Program-made: the position numbers and the translations under genes
Shown here: positions 51,577 to 59,646 of the stretch, piece after piece
Layout: every line of letters begins with the position of its first letter
How positions within the stretch are numbered: position 1 is the first letter of the stretch
DNA from: Streptomyces minutiscleroticus
GTDB taxonomy: Bacteria > Actinomycetota > Actinomycetes > Streptomycetales > Streptomycetaceae
Assembly (NCBI RefSeq): GCF_014650875.1
Contig: NZ_BMVU01000010.1
Location: 1 to 64,000 of the forward strand
Reading direction: 5' to 3'
Length of the DNA: 64,000 bases
Notes under the pieces: model-generated
Told to the model about the DNA's origin: nothing
What the model saw: the letters and a program-made list of their open reading frames with translations, nothing else
Databases searched by the model: none

Positions 51577-52439
51577 AGGGTGCTCCTTTCGGGGGCCTGC
51601 CCGGCCGCGTGCCGGAGGAAGGGCAGGGACCGTGCCGCCTGGTGGGGCCCCGCGTGGGAGTGGCGGGGCAGTTCGACGACGGTCAGGCCCTGGTACGAGG
51701 CGGCCGCGAGGGCTCGGAGGACCGGCGGGAAGTCGATCTCGCCGTCGCCGAACGGGAGGTGCTCGTGGACGCCGCGGCGCATGTCCTCGATCTGGACGTG
51801 CCGCAGCCAGGGGGCGGCGGCCCGTACGCAGTCCTCGGGGGACAGCGGTTCGAGGCACTGGCAGTGGCCGATGTCCAGGGTCAGGCCGAGGACCTCGGGC
51901 CCGCCGAGCAGCTGCCGCAGGTGGTGGAAGTCGTCGAGGGTGGCGAGGAGGTGACCGGGTTCGGGTTCGACCGCGAGCGGGACGCCCGCCGCGGTGGCGG
52001 CGTCCAGGACGGGGGCGAGGGCCTCGGCCAGGCGCTTCCACGCGGTGTCCTCGTCCGTGTGCGGCGGGGTGGTGCCGCTGAAGCAGTGCAGGGCGTGGGC
52101 GCCGAGGTCGGCGGCGACCCGCACGGCGCGGACGAGCAGGTCGACCCGGCGGGCGCGGTCGTCGGGGTCGGGGTCGAGCAGGGAGGGGCCGTGTTTGCGG
52201 CGGGGGTCGAGGACGTAGCGGGCGCCGGTCTCGACGGTGACGCCCAGACCGAGTTCCTCCAGCCGGCGGGCGACCCGGCGGGTCCGGGCGGCCAGGTCCG
52301 GGGCCAGCGGGTCCAGGTGCATGTGGTCGAGGGTCAGGCCGACGCCGTCGTAGCCGAGGTCGGCCAGGAGACAGAGGGCGTCGTCGAGGCGGAGGTCGGT
52401 GAGGCCGTTGGTGCCGTAACCGAAGCGGAGGGAGGTCAT
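51573..52439 (-). CDS. Sugar phosphate isomerase/epimerase in the ebo-type operon
   Basis: A 288-residue TIM-barrel protein (ATG 52439). Motifs: FGYGTNGLTDLRLDDALCLLADLGYDGVGLTLDHMHLDP (1-45), GARYVLDPRRKHGPSLLDPD, LGAHALHCFSGTTPP, VPLAVEPEPGHLLATLDDF (metal-binding Glu), GLTLDIGHCQCLEP (Asp-His) and HVQIEDMRRGVHEHLPFGDGEIDF (His, Asp, Glu). This is a xylose-isomerase-like sugar or inosose isomerase. It overlaps both neighbours by four bases (ATGA with EboC's stop; GTGA with EboA's start). Inosose isomerase/dehydratase would fit with the inositol-phosphate-synthase-like gene in the same operon (inference). Confidence 0.9.
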   Translation of the reverse strand: MTSLRFGYGTNGLTDLRLDDALCLLADLGYDGVGLTLDHMHLDPLAPDLAARTRRVARRLEELGLGVTVETGARYVLDPRRKHGPSLLDPDPDDRARRVDLLVRAVRVAADLGAHALHCFSGTTPPHTDEDTAWKRLAEALAPVLDAATAAGVPLAVEPEPGHLLATLDDFHHLRQLLGGPEVLGLTLDIGHCQCLEPLSPEDCVRAAAPWLRHVQIEDMRRGVHEHLPFGDGEIDFPPVLRALAAASYQGLTVVELPRHSHAGPHQAARSLPFLRHAAGQAPERSTL

Positions 52440-53818
52440 GTCACGCTCACCTTTCGGCCGAAGTGGCGGGCGGCGGGGGCGAGGGCCGCGACCAGCACGG
52501 CGGTGGCGGGGGCGCCCGCGCGGGCGGACAGGGCGGCCTGGAGCGGGATCATGGCGCGGATGCCGCCGCCGACGGCGCGCTGGGTGAGCTGGGGCGAGGG
52601 GTTGAGGGCGGCGTGGAAGTACGGACGGAGGGCGGTGAGGGCGTAGCCGGCGGACAGCGCGACGCGCAGGGCGTCGGCGGGCGAGGGACGCGCGGTGCGC
52701 GGGGTCGGGGCGCCGGCGGCCGCCACCGGGCGGTGCGCCGCGGGACGGCGGGCCGTGTGGCGGGCCAGGGCCGCCGTCGCGAGCAGCGCCGCCAGCGGGA
52801 ACGCCGAGGAGCCGCCCTGCGTCTCCCGGCGGGAGACCGCGGTGACCGCCAGGGTGTGGGCGCCCAGGGCCGCCGCGGCCGGGAGCGCCGGGCGGGCGCT
52901 GCCGCCCGCCGTCGCCGCCGCGCCCAGGAGGAGGTCCAGGGAGCGGGCCGCCGCCATGGCCGCGGGACCCGCTGCGGTGCGCTTCAGACCGAGGTCGTAC
53001 GCCCAGACCGTGGCCGCGAGCGGTGCGGCGACGGCCAGGGCCGGGCGGCCGGCGGCCGCGGCCAGCGCGAGGCCCGCGCCGGTGAGGCCGACGGCCGCCG
53101 CGAGCGCCGCCGCCGGGCGGATGCGGCCCGAGGGCAGCGGGCGGTGCGGGCGGTCCACGGCGTCCTCGGCGCGGTCGGCCCAGTCGTTCAGGGCCATGCC
53201 CGCCTCGTACAGGCAGAGGGAGGAGCCGATGGCGAGCAGGGTGCGCGGGTTCGGGCGCGCGCCGGCCGCGGCGGCGCCCGTGAGAGCGTCACCGGGGACG
53301 GTGAACAGCGCGGGCAGGCGCAGCAGTTCTGCCCACGGGGCCCACGTACGGGACGCGTCGGCCGGCCCGGCCGACGGCCGCTTCCGGGCGTCCCCGTCCG
53401 GCCGCTCCTCGACCGGTCCGTCTCCCGCCGGCAGTTCTTCGGCGGACCGTTCCCCGGACGCCCCGTCTCCGGACGGCCCGTCTCCGGACGGCCGCTCCCT
53501 GGCGGACGACTCCCCGGGGCGCTGCCCCTCCGACGACTCGTACCCCTGACCGATCCCGGCCGCAGTGTCGAAGCCGCGCTCGGCGGTCCTCTCCTCGGTA
53601 CCGGGCCCGTGGTCGGCCCCGGTCCCGTCCACGGCCCCGGTCCCGTCCACGGCGCCGGTCCGGCCTCCGGTCGTCCCCCGGCGCCGGGTCGCTCCCGCTC
53701 TTCCGGAGCCGAGGCCGAGGCCGAGCAGCAGTCCGAGTCCGGCGGCCGTCCCGAGGCCGAGCCCGAGTCCCAGGACCGCGCCCGGGCCCGCCTTCGGCCG
53801 CAGCGCTCCGTGCCTCAC
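52436..53818 (-). CDS. UbiA-family prenyltransferase (EboC-like) with disordered N-terminus
   Basis: A 460-residue membrane protein; GTG at 53818 overlaps the stop of the preceding gene (GTGA), which decides the start since the frame is open to 55282. Residues 10-45 include a hydrophobic Gly/Leu-rich segment (GAVLGLGLGLGTAAGLGLLLGLGLG), then about 100 residues of Asp/Glu/Gly/Arg low-complexity sequence. From about 165 the UbiA fold begins: LLRLPALFTVPGDALTG, first aspartate motif NDWADRAEDAVDRPHRPLPSG (about 210-230), LAATVWAYDLGLKRTA (second motif, DLGLKR) and about seven further helices. UbiA enzymes attach prenyl groups to (often aromatic or sugar-like) acceptors. EboC of ebo clusters belongs to the family. 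The long N-terminal extension is not usual. Confidence 0.88.
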   Translation of the reverse strand: MRHGALRPKAGPGAVLGLGLGLGTAAGLGLLLGLGLGSGRAGATRRRGTTGGRTGAVDGTGAVDGTGADHGPGTEERTAERGFDTAAGIGQGYESSEGQRPGESSARERPSGDGPSGDGASGERSAEELPAGDGPVEERPDGDARKRPSAGPADASRTWAPWAELLRLPALFTVPGDALTGAAAAGARPNPRTLLAIGSSLCLYEAGMALNDWADRAEDAVDRPHRPLPSGRIRPAAALAAAVGLTGAGLALAAAAGRPALAVAAPLAATVWAYDLGLKRTAAGPAAMAAARSLDLLLGAAATAGGSARPALPAAAALGAHTLAVTAVSRRETQGGSSAFPLAALLATAALARHTARRPAAHRPVAAAGAPTPRTARPSPADALRVALSAGYALTALRPYFHAALNPSPQLTQRAVGGGIRAMIPLQAALSARAGAPATAVLVAALAPAARHFGRKVSVT

Positions 53819-55038
53819 AGGGCCGCCCCTCCCTCGGCCTCCCCCGGTCCTCCGGCCCCGTCCGCCGCCGTACCCCCGTCCCCGCGCAACCGCTCCGCCA
53901 GCGCCGTGAGCTGCGCGTACTGCTCGCCGAGCGCCGCCGGTCCGTCGCCGTGCGGGTCCTTGAAGTAGAAGCCGAGGCCGGTCAGGGGGCCCGACAGGCC
54001 GGCCTCGTGGGCGCGGGCCAGCAGGCGGGCGAGGTCGAGGACGAGCGGGGCCGCCAGCGCGGAGTCGCAGCCCTGCCAGGTGGTCTGCAGGACCATCCGC
54101 GCGCCGAGGAAGCCGTCGAAGGCGATGTGGTCCCAGGCCGTCTTCCAGTCGCCGAGCGCGGGGACGTCGTCGATGTGGACCTCGCCCTCGGGGACGGCGC
54201 CGAGGGTGTCGGCGAGGACGCGCTCCTTGCCGGCGTTCTTGGCGGCCGCGGCGGCGGGGTCGGCGAGGGCGGCGCCGTCGCCGCCGCCCAGCAGGTTCGT
54301 GCCGGACCAGGCCCGTACCGCCAGGGCGCGCTGGGCGAACATCGGCCCGAGCACCGAGCGCAGCAGGGTCTGCCCGGTCTTGCCGTCGCGGCCCGCGTAC
54401 GGCAGCCCGGACGCGGCGGCCTCGGCGGCGAGCGCGGGGTGGTGCATCCCGGACGAGGGCGTGAAGTTGACGTACGGGCAGCCGGCGCGCAGGGCGGCCG
54501 CCGCGTACAGCGAGCTGGCGGGCAGGTCGGGGCCGGTGGGCACCGGCTCGGTGGAGGCGACGTTGACCACGACGGTGCGGGACAGGCCGTGGCGGCGGGT
54601 GAAGTCGCGCAGGTCGGCGGCGAAGGCGTCGACGAGTTCGTCCTGGGTGCGGGTGTCGCCGGGGAGCGGGCCGCCCGGCCGTATCTCCGCGTCGGCGGCG
54701 GCCAGGTCGGCGGCGACGGCGTGCGGCAGCCCGTGCGGGAGTACACCGGCGGCGGCCAGCGCCTCGGCGCGTTTGGGCAGCGGGCAGTCGACGGTGTCGT
54801 GGCCGCCGAAGACCAGGGAGGACAGCGGCGGCAGGCCGCAGCCGGCGAACGCGGGGGTCTCGGTGACCATGCCGACCGGCGGGTGCAGTCCCGCGGTCAG
54901 CGCGGCGCAGCCGGCGACCGCGGTGGTGGCGACGGAACCGCGGGCTCCGATCAGCCACACCCCCACCCGGGGGGCGGAGTCGGCGGCCTCCTGGGAAGCG
55001 GGGTCGGCGGGCACCCGTGAAGCGGAGTTGGCGGACAT
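53815..55038 (-). CDS. Inositol-3-phosphate-synthase-like protein, first gene of ebo-type operon
   Basis: A 407-residue protein; start ATG 55038 has AAGGAGG 6 bases upstream. NAD-binding motif GVWLIGARGSVATTAVAGCAAL (25-46), then VVNVASTEPVPTGPDL, CPYVNFTPSSGMHHPAL, AGRDGKTGQTLLRSVLGPMFAQRALAVRAWSGTNLLGGGDGAAL and the catalytic-domain pattern HIDDVPALGDWKTAWDHIAFDGFLGARMVLQTTWQGCDSALAAPLVLDLARL. These are the features of myo-inositol-1-phosphate synthase (Ino1) relatives, which isomerise glucose-6-phosphate with NAD. In ebo clusters from other bacteria EboD is a dehydroquinate-synthase-like NAD enzyme; here an Ino1-like one takes that place. First gene of the operon, behind a 9-bp-period repeat. 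Confidence 0.88.
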   Translation of the reverse strand: MSANSASRVPADPASQEAADSAPRVGVWLIGARGSVATTAVAGCAALTAGLHPPVGMVTETPAFAGCGLPPLSSLVFGGHDTVDCPLPKRAEALAAAGVLPHGLPHAVAADLAAADAEIRPGGPLPGDTRTQDELVDAFAADLRDFTRRHGLSRTVVVNVASTEPVPTGPDLPASSLYAAAALRAGCPYVNFTPSSGMHHPALAAEAAASGLPYAGRDGKTGQTLLRSVLGPMFAQRALAVRAWSGTNLLGGGDGAALADPAAAAAKNAGKERVLADTLGAVPEGEVHIDDVPALGDWKTAWDHIAFDGFLGARMVLQTTWQGCDSALAAPLVLDLARLLARAHEAGLSGPLTGLGFYFKDPHGDGPAALGEQYAQLTALAERLRGDGGTAADGAGGPGEAEGGAAL

Positions 55039-55044
55039 GAGCAG

Positions 55045-55174
55045 CCTCCTTGTCGTGCCTGTCGTGCCTGTCGTGCCTGTCGTGCCTGTGGTTCCTGTCC
55101 TGCTTGTCGTGCTTGTGGTCCCTGTCGTGCCTGTCCTGCTTGTCGTGCCTGTGGTCCCTGTCGTGCGTGTCGTG
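55045..55174. repeat. 9-bp-period repeat array beside the ribosome site
   Basis: Roughly fourteen imperfect 9-bp units of the type TGTCGTGCC / TGTGGTCCC in direct repeat from 55050 to 55174, just upstream (minus strand) of the start at 55038. The Shine-Dalgarno sequence AAGGAGG (55045-55051) abuts the array. It sits in the presumed 5' leader of the operon. The frames that run through it read His-Asp-Arg or Arg-Gln repeats but are not thought to be translated. Confidence 0.85.
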
Positions 55175-55194
55175 TGCGCGGTGGTGGGCGTGGA

Positions 55195-55240
55195 CCCGTC
55201 CCGGGCCGGGCCGTGCCATGGCGGTCCGGCCCGGGACGGG
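55195..55240. repeat. Inverted repeat with 15-bp arms
   Basis: CCCGTCCCGGGCCGG at 55195-55209 pairs with CCGGCCCGGGACGGG at 55226-55240, with a 16-nt loop. It lies in the region upstream of the ebo-type operon, between the repeat array and the hairpin of the next gene. A terminator of an upstream minus transcript or a regulatory structure is possible. Confidence 0.6.
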
Positions 55241-55362
55241 TGTGGTGTGACGGTGGGCGGGGGTCCGGCGTCCCCCGCCCACCGCCGTCCGGGTGCCGCC
55301 GCCCGGTCCGCTCCCCCGCCCGTCGGGCGGAAGGCGGTCGGGCGGCGGGTGCCGGGTCCCGC

Positions 55363-55404
55363 CGCCGTCCTCCGCCTCCCGTGATCGAGAGGCGGAGGAC
55401 GGCG
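55363..55404 (-). terminator. Hairpin after the ThuA-DUF1080 gene
   Basis: Perfect 16-bp arms (CGCCGTCCTCCGCCTC / GAGGCGGAGGACGGCG) with a 10-nt loop, 55 bases beyond the ThuA gene's stop. No U-tract. A strong candidate terminator separating that gene from the ebo-type operon. Confidence 0.75.
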
Positions 55405-55459
55405 ATCCGGTGATTCTGCGGGCCGGCAGTTCGGCGGTCCGGCGGTCCGGCGGCGGGGC

Positions 55460-56863
55460 CTAGTGGCCCCCGTGGTCGCCGCCGTGGTGGCCGCCGTGAT
55501 GGCCGTGGTGCCCGGTCAGCTCCTTGACGCGGACGTTGCGGAAGGACACCTCGTCCTCGACCCCGTGGTTCTGCAGGCCGATGTGTCCGTCGCGCAGGCT
55601 GCGGGCCGGGTCGCGGTTGGTGAAATCGTTGATCTTCACGCCGTTGAGCCAGATCCGCAGGCGCTCGCCCTCCACGCGGATCTCGTACGTGTTCCACTCC
55701 CCCGGCGGGTTCAGCGCGCGGTCGCGCTTCTTCACGTCGGCCGACTGGAAGCTGTACACGGACCCGGTGGTGCGGTCCGGCGCGTCGGTCGCGTCGATCT
55801 GGATCTCGTAGCCGTTGTCCACGGCCGACCACGGGTCGTCCGAGGGCGGGAAGCCCACGAAGACACCCGAGTTGTCGTCGCCGGAGGCGCTCGCCATCTT
55901 CCAGTCGAGCTTCAGGGAGTAGGACTTCAGGGGCGAGGCGTACCAGAGCATGCCCATGCCGCCCGACGACGTGAGCGTGCCGTCGTCGGAGAGGGCGAAC
56001 GAGCCCGGTCCGGCCTGCTTCCAGCCCTTGAGGGACTCGGCCGTGCCGTCGAAGAGCGGCGTGTAGCCGTTCTCCGGGCGGCAGTCGGCCTGGGCGTCGC
56101 CCACGGCCCACCGGATGCCGCCCAGCAGGTGCTGCCGGAAGGCGGGGTCGGCGTAGGACTCCTTGGTGTGGCCGCCCCCGGTGTAGAAGGCGCGGCCCCC
56201 CTCGTACTCCTGGCACCAGGCGATCGGGTGGTCGCCGTCCATCGTGCCGCCGCTGTACGACGACTCGTCGAGCGTGGCCAGGACGTGGGCCTGCTCGCGC
56301 GGGTTGGAGCGGTAGTTGTACCACTCGTCCGTGCGCTCCCAGGTGGGGCCGAGGTGTGCGGTGGCCGGGTGGCCCCGGTCCTCCACCTGCACCGTCGCCG
56401 GCTGGATCGCGGGGTGGGACGCGAAGTAGGCGCCCGCGAGCCCGCCGTAGAAGGCCCAGTCGTACTCGGTGTCGGCGGCCGCGTGGACCCCGACGTAGGA
56501 GCCGCCGCGTTCCACGTACCGCTCGAAGGCCTTCTGCTGGGTCCGGTCCAGCACGTCGCCGGTGGTCGACATGAAGACCACGGCGTCGTACCGGGCCAGG
56601 TTGCGGGCCGTGAACGCGCCCGCGTCCTCGGTGGCGTCGACGGCGAAGCCGTGCGCCGCCCCCAGGTCCCGGACGGCGGCGACGCCCTCCGGGATGGAGT
56701 CGTGGCGGAAGCCGGCGGTCTTGGAGAAGACCAGGACCCGCTTGCCGGCGCTGTCCTCGCCTCCGGCGCCGCCCGCGTTCTGCGAGACCGCGGGCGCCGC
56801 GAGGCAGCCGAGGAGCAGGGCGGCCGCGGTGGCCGACGTCAGTGTGCGTACTGATGCGCGCAT
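55460..56863 (-). CDS. Secreted ThuA-domain plus DUF1080 protein
   Basis: A 467-residue secreted protein. A Sec-type signal peptide (SATAAALLLGCLAAPAVSQNA, about 10-30) is followed by a ThuA domain (42-250: VLVFSKTAGFRHDSIPEGV, VFMSTTGDVLD, GSYVGVHAAADTEYDWAFY, FYTGGGHTKESYADPAFRQHLLGGIRWA). A DUF1080 (3-keto-disaccharide hydrolase type) beta-sandwich covers about 268-452 (GYTPLFDGTAESLKGWK, LKLDWKMASASGDDNSGVFVGFP, WNTYEIRVEGERLRIWLNGVKINDFTNRDP, GHIGLQNHG). The tail is strongly His-rich (HHGHHGGHHGG). Family knowledge links DUF1080 to hydrolysis of 3-keto-glycosides. Acts in the cell envelope or outside. Same strand as the sugar dehydrogenase upstream (18-base gap), so an operon. Confidence 0.9.
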   Translation of the reverse strand: MRASVRTLTSATAAALLLGCLAAPAVSQNAGGAGGEDSAGKRVLVFSKTAGFRHDSIPEGVAAVRDLGAAHGFAVDATEDAGAFTARNLARYDAVVFMSTTGDVLDRTQQKAFERYVERGGSYVGVHAAADTEYDWAFYGGLAGAYFASHPAIQPATVQVEDRGHPATAHLGPTWERTDEWYNYRSNPREQAHVLATLDESSYSGGTMDGDHPIAWCQEYEGGRAFYTGGGHTKESYADPAFRQHLLGGIRWAVGDAQADCRPENGYTPLFDGTAESLKGWKQAGPGSFALSDDGTLTSSGGMGMLWYASPLKSYSLKLDWKMASASGDDNSGVFVGFPPSDDPWSAVDNGYEIQIDATDAPDRTTGSVYSFQSADVKKRDRALNPPGEWNTYEIRVEGERLRIWLNGVKINDFTNRDPARSLRDGHIGLQNHGVEDEVSFRNVRVKELTGHHGHHGGHHGGDHGGH

Positions 56864-56881
56864 GACACTCTCACCTCCCGG

Positions 56882-59407
56882 TCAGCCGGTCGTGAACGTG
56901 AAGTCGTCCAGCTCGTACAGCGCTCCGCTGCCCTTGCCCTTGAAGACCAGGTAGAGGGTGGTGGTGCCGCGCGGCGCCTTCGAGATCTTCGCCGTCACGT
57001 CCTGGTAGGCGTCCGCGCCGCCGGTCGACGGGACGGTGGCACGGCCGAGCAGCTTGCCCTTGGCCGAGCCCGAGCGGATCTCCAGGCTCCCGCCCTCGCC
57101 GGCGGAGGAGACGCGCGCCGTGACCGACTCGGCGTTGCTCAGGACGTAGGGCTCGAAGGAGATCCAGTCGCCGTTGTGGATCTCGCCGACCGTCTTGCCG
57201 CCGTGGGCGGAGTCGCGGTTGACGACGCTCACGCCGAAGGCGTCGTCGTGGTGCTCGGCCTGGCGGTGGCGCGGCTGGAGGACGTTCTGGTCGTGCGTGG
57301 TGAGGGCCGCCTGGCCGCCGCCCCCGTTGTCGGTGTACTCGGCGTCGAGGACGCCGAAGATGTTGGCGTTCTCGTCGTGGCCGCCGTCGGCGCTGGTCTG
57401 GATGGTGCCGGAGCAGCCGTTCGCCGAGGTCAGCGGGTGGCCGTGGCTGTCGTGGCCGAGGATGAAGCTGACCTTGACCTTGGAGCAGTCGATGTTCCTG
57501 CGGTCCTCGGGGTCGGTGACCTTCACCTTGAACGGCACGGCGTCACCGAAGCTGAACAGCTGGCCGTCCTGGGGCAGCTGGAGCTCCACCGTGGGCGCGG
57601 TGTTGCCGACGACGATCTGCACGCTGGCGCTGCCGGTGCGGCCGTCGGGGTCCTCGGCGGTCAGGGTCGCGGTGTAGGTGCCGTTGGTGCGGTAGCGGTG
57701 GGTGGGGTTGGCGGCCGTCGAGGTGGAGCCGTCGCCGAAGTCCCAGCGGTAGGTGAGGGCGTCGCCGTCCGCGTCCGTGGTGCCGGCGGAGGAGAAGGAG
57801 ACCCGCAGCGGGGCCTGGCCGGAGGTGCGGTCCGCGGCGGCCTGGGCGACCGGGGAGTGCCCGTCGGTGGCGTTCTCGATGCGGTACAGGGCGGAGTTCT
57901 CGTCGCCGCCGAACCAGGAGAGGCCGTAGTCCAGGACGTACAGCGCGCCGTCCGGGCCGAAGGCCATGTCCATGATCTGGGTGCCGGACCACGGGACGTC
58001 GTTGATCGACTGCACGGTGCCGTCGGCGTCCGAGGTGATGCGCTTGATCCACTGGCGTCCGAACTCACCGGCGAAGAAGTCGCCGTCGTATGCCTCCGGG
58101 AACTTCACCGGGGAGTCGAGGTCGGGGTCGTAGTGGTAGACCGGGCCGCCCATCGGGGACTCGGAGCCGTCGCCGAGCTCGGGCACGGACGCGCCGTCGT
58201 AGGGGATCCAGGCGGGCTGGGCCGGGGGCAGCTGGGTGAGGCCGGTGTTGTTCGGCGAGTCGTTGACGGGCGCCGAGCAGTCGAAGGGCTCGCCGGACGT
58301 CCTGGTGGCGAAGTCGTAGTCGACGTAGGGGTCGTTGTCGCCGGTGCAGTACGGCCAGCCGAAGTTGCCGGGGCCGGTGACGCGGGCGAACTCGACCTGT
58401 CCGGCCGGGCCGCGGTCGGGGTTGGCCGCGCCGGCGTCCGGGCCGTAGTCGCCGACGTAGAGGATGCCCGTCTCCTTGTCGACGCTGAAGCGGAACGGGT
58501 TGCGGAAGCCCATGGCGTAGATCTCGGGCCGCGTCTTCTCCGTGCCGGGGGCGAAGAGGTTGCCCTCCGGGACGGAGTACGAGCCGTCCTCGTTCACCTT
58601 GATGCGCAGGATCTTGCCGCGCAGGTCGTTGGTGTTGCCGGAGGTGCGCTGGGCGTCGAAGACCGGGTTGCGGCCGGCGCGCTCGTCGATGGGCGTGAAG
58701 CCGTCCGACTGGAACGGGTTGCTGTCGTCGCCGGTCGACAGGTAGAGGTTGCCCTCGGCGTCGAAGTCGATGTCGCCGCCGACGTGGCAGCAGATGCCCC
58801 GGGTCGCCTGGACGTCGAGGATCTTCTTCTCGCTGGCGTTGTCGAGGGTGCCGTCCTCGTTCAGCACGAAGCGGGAGAGGCGGTTGACGCCGTCGAAGGG
58901 CGCGAAGTCGGCCGCGGTGCCGTTCTCCGGGGCGTCGCCCTCGGGGGTGTCCAGCGGCGGCGCGTAGTACAGGTAGATGAAGCGGTTCTCGGCGAAGCCG
59001 GGGTCGACGCCGACGCCCTGCAGGCCCTCCTCGTCGTGCGAGTACACGTCGAGCTTGCCCGCGATCTCGGTGTCGCCCTCGGCGTCGGTCAGGCGCAGCG
59101 TGCCGTCGCGCGAGGTGTGCAGGACCGAGCGGTCCGGCAGCACGGCCAGCGACATCGGCTCGCCGACCTCGGCCGCGCCCTTGGCGAGGGTGACCTGCTG
59201 GAAGTCCTCGGCTGCGGCGGCCGCGCCCGAGGAGTCGGAGTCGGCGGCGCCGGCCGGGGGCACGGCGAGGGTGAGGGAGGCGCCCGCCAGGAGCGCTCCG
59301 CTGAACAGGGCGACGGCCCTGCGGAGTCCGGGGCGCCGTCTGCGGCCGCCGGTTCCGGGGGTGTTCCCGGTACCGGTGGTACTGGTGGTGCTGTCGTTCC
59401 CGTGCAC
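56882..59407 (-). CDS. Secreted sugar dehydrogenase (GSDH-type) with PKD domain
   Basis: An 841-residue exported protein; GTG 59407 with TGGAGG 7 bases upstream decides the start although the frame is open to 61717. A basic/low-complexity N-terminus leads into a hydrophobic signal (ALFSGALLAGASLTLAVPPAGAAD, 33-57). Residues about 75-510 form a glucose/sorbosone-dehydrogenase-like six-bladed propeller (PMSLAVLPDRSVLHTSRDGTLRL, GLQGVGVDPGFAENRFIYLYYAP, TGDDSNPF, GFRNPFRFSVDKETGILYVGDYGPDAG). A PKD-type domain follows (about 515-600, FGDGSTSTAANPTHRY), and a C-terminal carbohydrate-binding-like domain ends YELDDFTFTTG. Enzymes of this class use PQQ; others of the family are sugar-binding only. 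The CCHVGGD stretch may be a copper or metal site. Confidence 0.88.
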   Translation of the reverse strand: MHGNDSTTSTTGTGNTPGTGGRRRRPGLRRAVALFSGALLAGASLTLAVPPAGAADSDSSGAAAAAEDFQQVTLAKGAAEVGEPMSLAVLPDRSVLHTSRDGTLRLTDAEGDTEIAGKLDVYSHDEEGLQGVGVDPGFAENRFIYLYYAPPLDTPEGDAPENGTAADFAPFDGVNRLSRFVLNEDGTLDNASEKKILDVQATRGICCHVGGDIDFDAEGNLYLSTGDDSNPFQSDGFTPIDERAGRNPVFDAQRTSGNTNDLRGKILRIKVNEDGSYSVPEGNLFAPGTEKTRPEIYAMGFRNPFRFSVDKETGILYVGDYGPDAGAANPDRGPAGQVEFARVTGPGNFGWPYCTGDNDPYVDYDFATRTSGEPFDCSAPVNDSPNNTGLTQLPPAQPAWIPYDGASVPELGDGSESPMGGPVYHYDPDLDSPVKFPEAYDGDFFAGEFGRQWIKRITSDADGTVQSINDVPWSGTQIMDMAFGPDGALYVLDYGLSWFGGDENSALYRIENATDGHSPVAQAAADRTSGQAPLRVSFSSAGTTDADGDALTYRWDFGDGSTSTAANPTHRYRTNGTYTATLTAEDPDGRTGSASVQIVVGNTAPTVELQLPQDGQLFSFGDAVPFKVKVTDPEDRRNIDCSKVKVSFILGHDSHGHPLTSANGCSGTIQTSADGGHDENANIFGVLDAEYTDNGGGGQAALTTHDQNVLQPRHRQAEHHDDAFGVSVVNRDSAHGGKTVGEIHNGDWISFEPYVLSNAESVTARVSSAGEGGSLEIRSGSAKGKLLGRATVPSTGGADAYQDVTAKISKAPRGTTTLYLVFKGKGSGALYELDDFTFTTG

Positions 59408-59546
59408 GAATGGCCTCCAGGAAAAGGCTGGTTGTACGGGCGGGTGCGATACGCCGGGGTGCGCCGTCACCCCGGAGAGGGTGTGGGTCGTGCGGCCGGG
59501 GCCCGCCGCCGGGCGGCGGGCGGGACCCGGGGTCGTCGCCGTCCGT

Positions 59547-59578
59547 TCCTCCGTCCCCGCTGGGGCGGGGACGGAGGA
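59547..59578 (-). terminator. Hairpin terminator after the isomerase gene
   Basis: Perfect 14-bp arms (TCCTCCGTCCCCGC / GCGGGGACGGAGGA) with a TGGG loop, 68 bases after the isomerase stop. No U-tract. It lies just upstream of the sugar dehydrogenase's leader and separates the two transcripts. Confidence 0.75.
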
Positions 59579-59646
59579 GTGCCGGACGACGGAGTGTCGG
59601 TCGCCGCGGCCGGAGGGTTCACCGGCCCGCGACGCCCGGCACGGCG

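Noticed and set aside
52436..55282. Extension of the UbiA gene to 948 residues including a His-Asp-Arg repeat
   Set aside because: A GTG at 53818 coupled to the previous stop explains the gene; the upstream part is out of frame with, and overlaps, the whole Ino1-like gene. The His-Asp-Arg run is just the 9-bp DNA array read in that frame.
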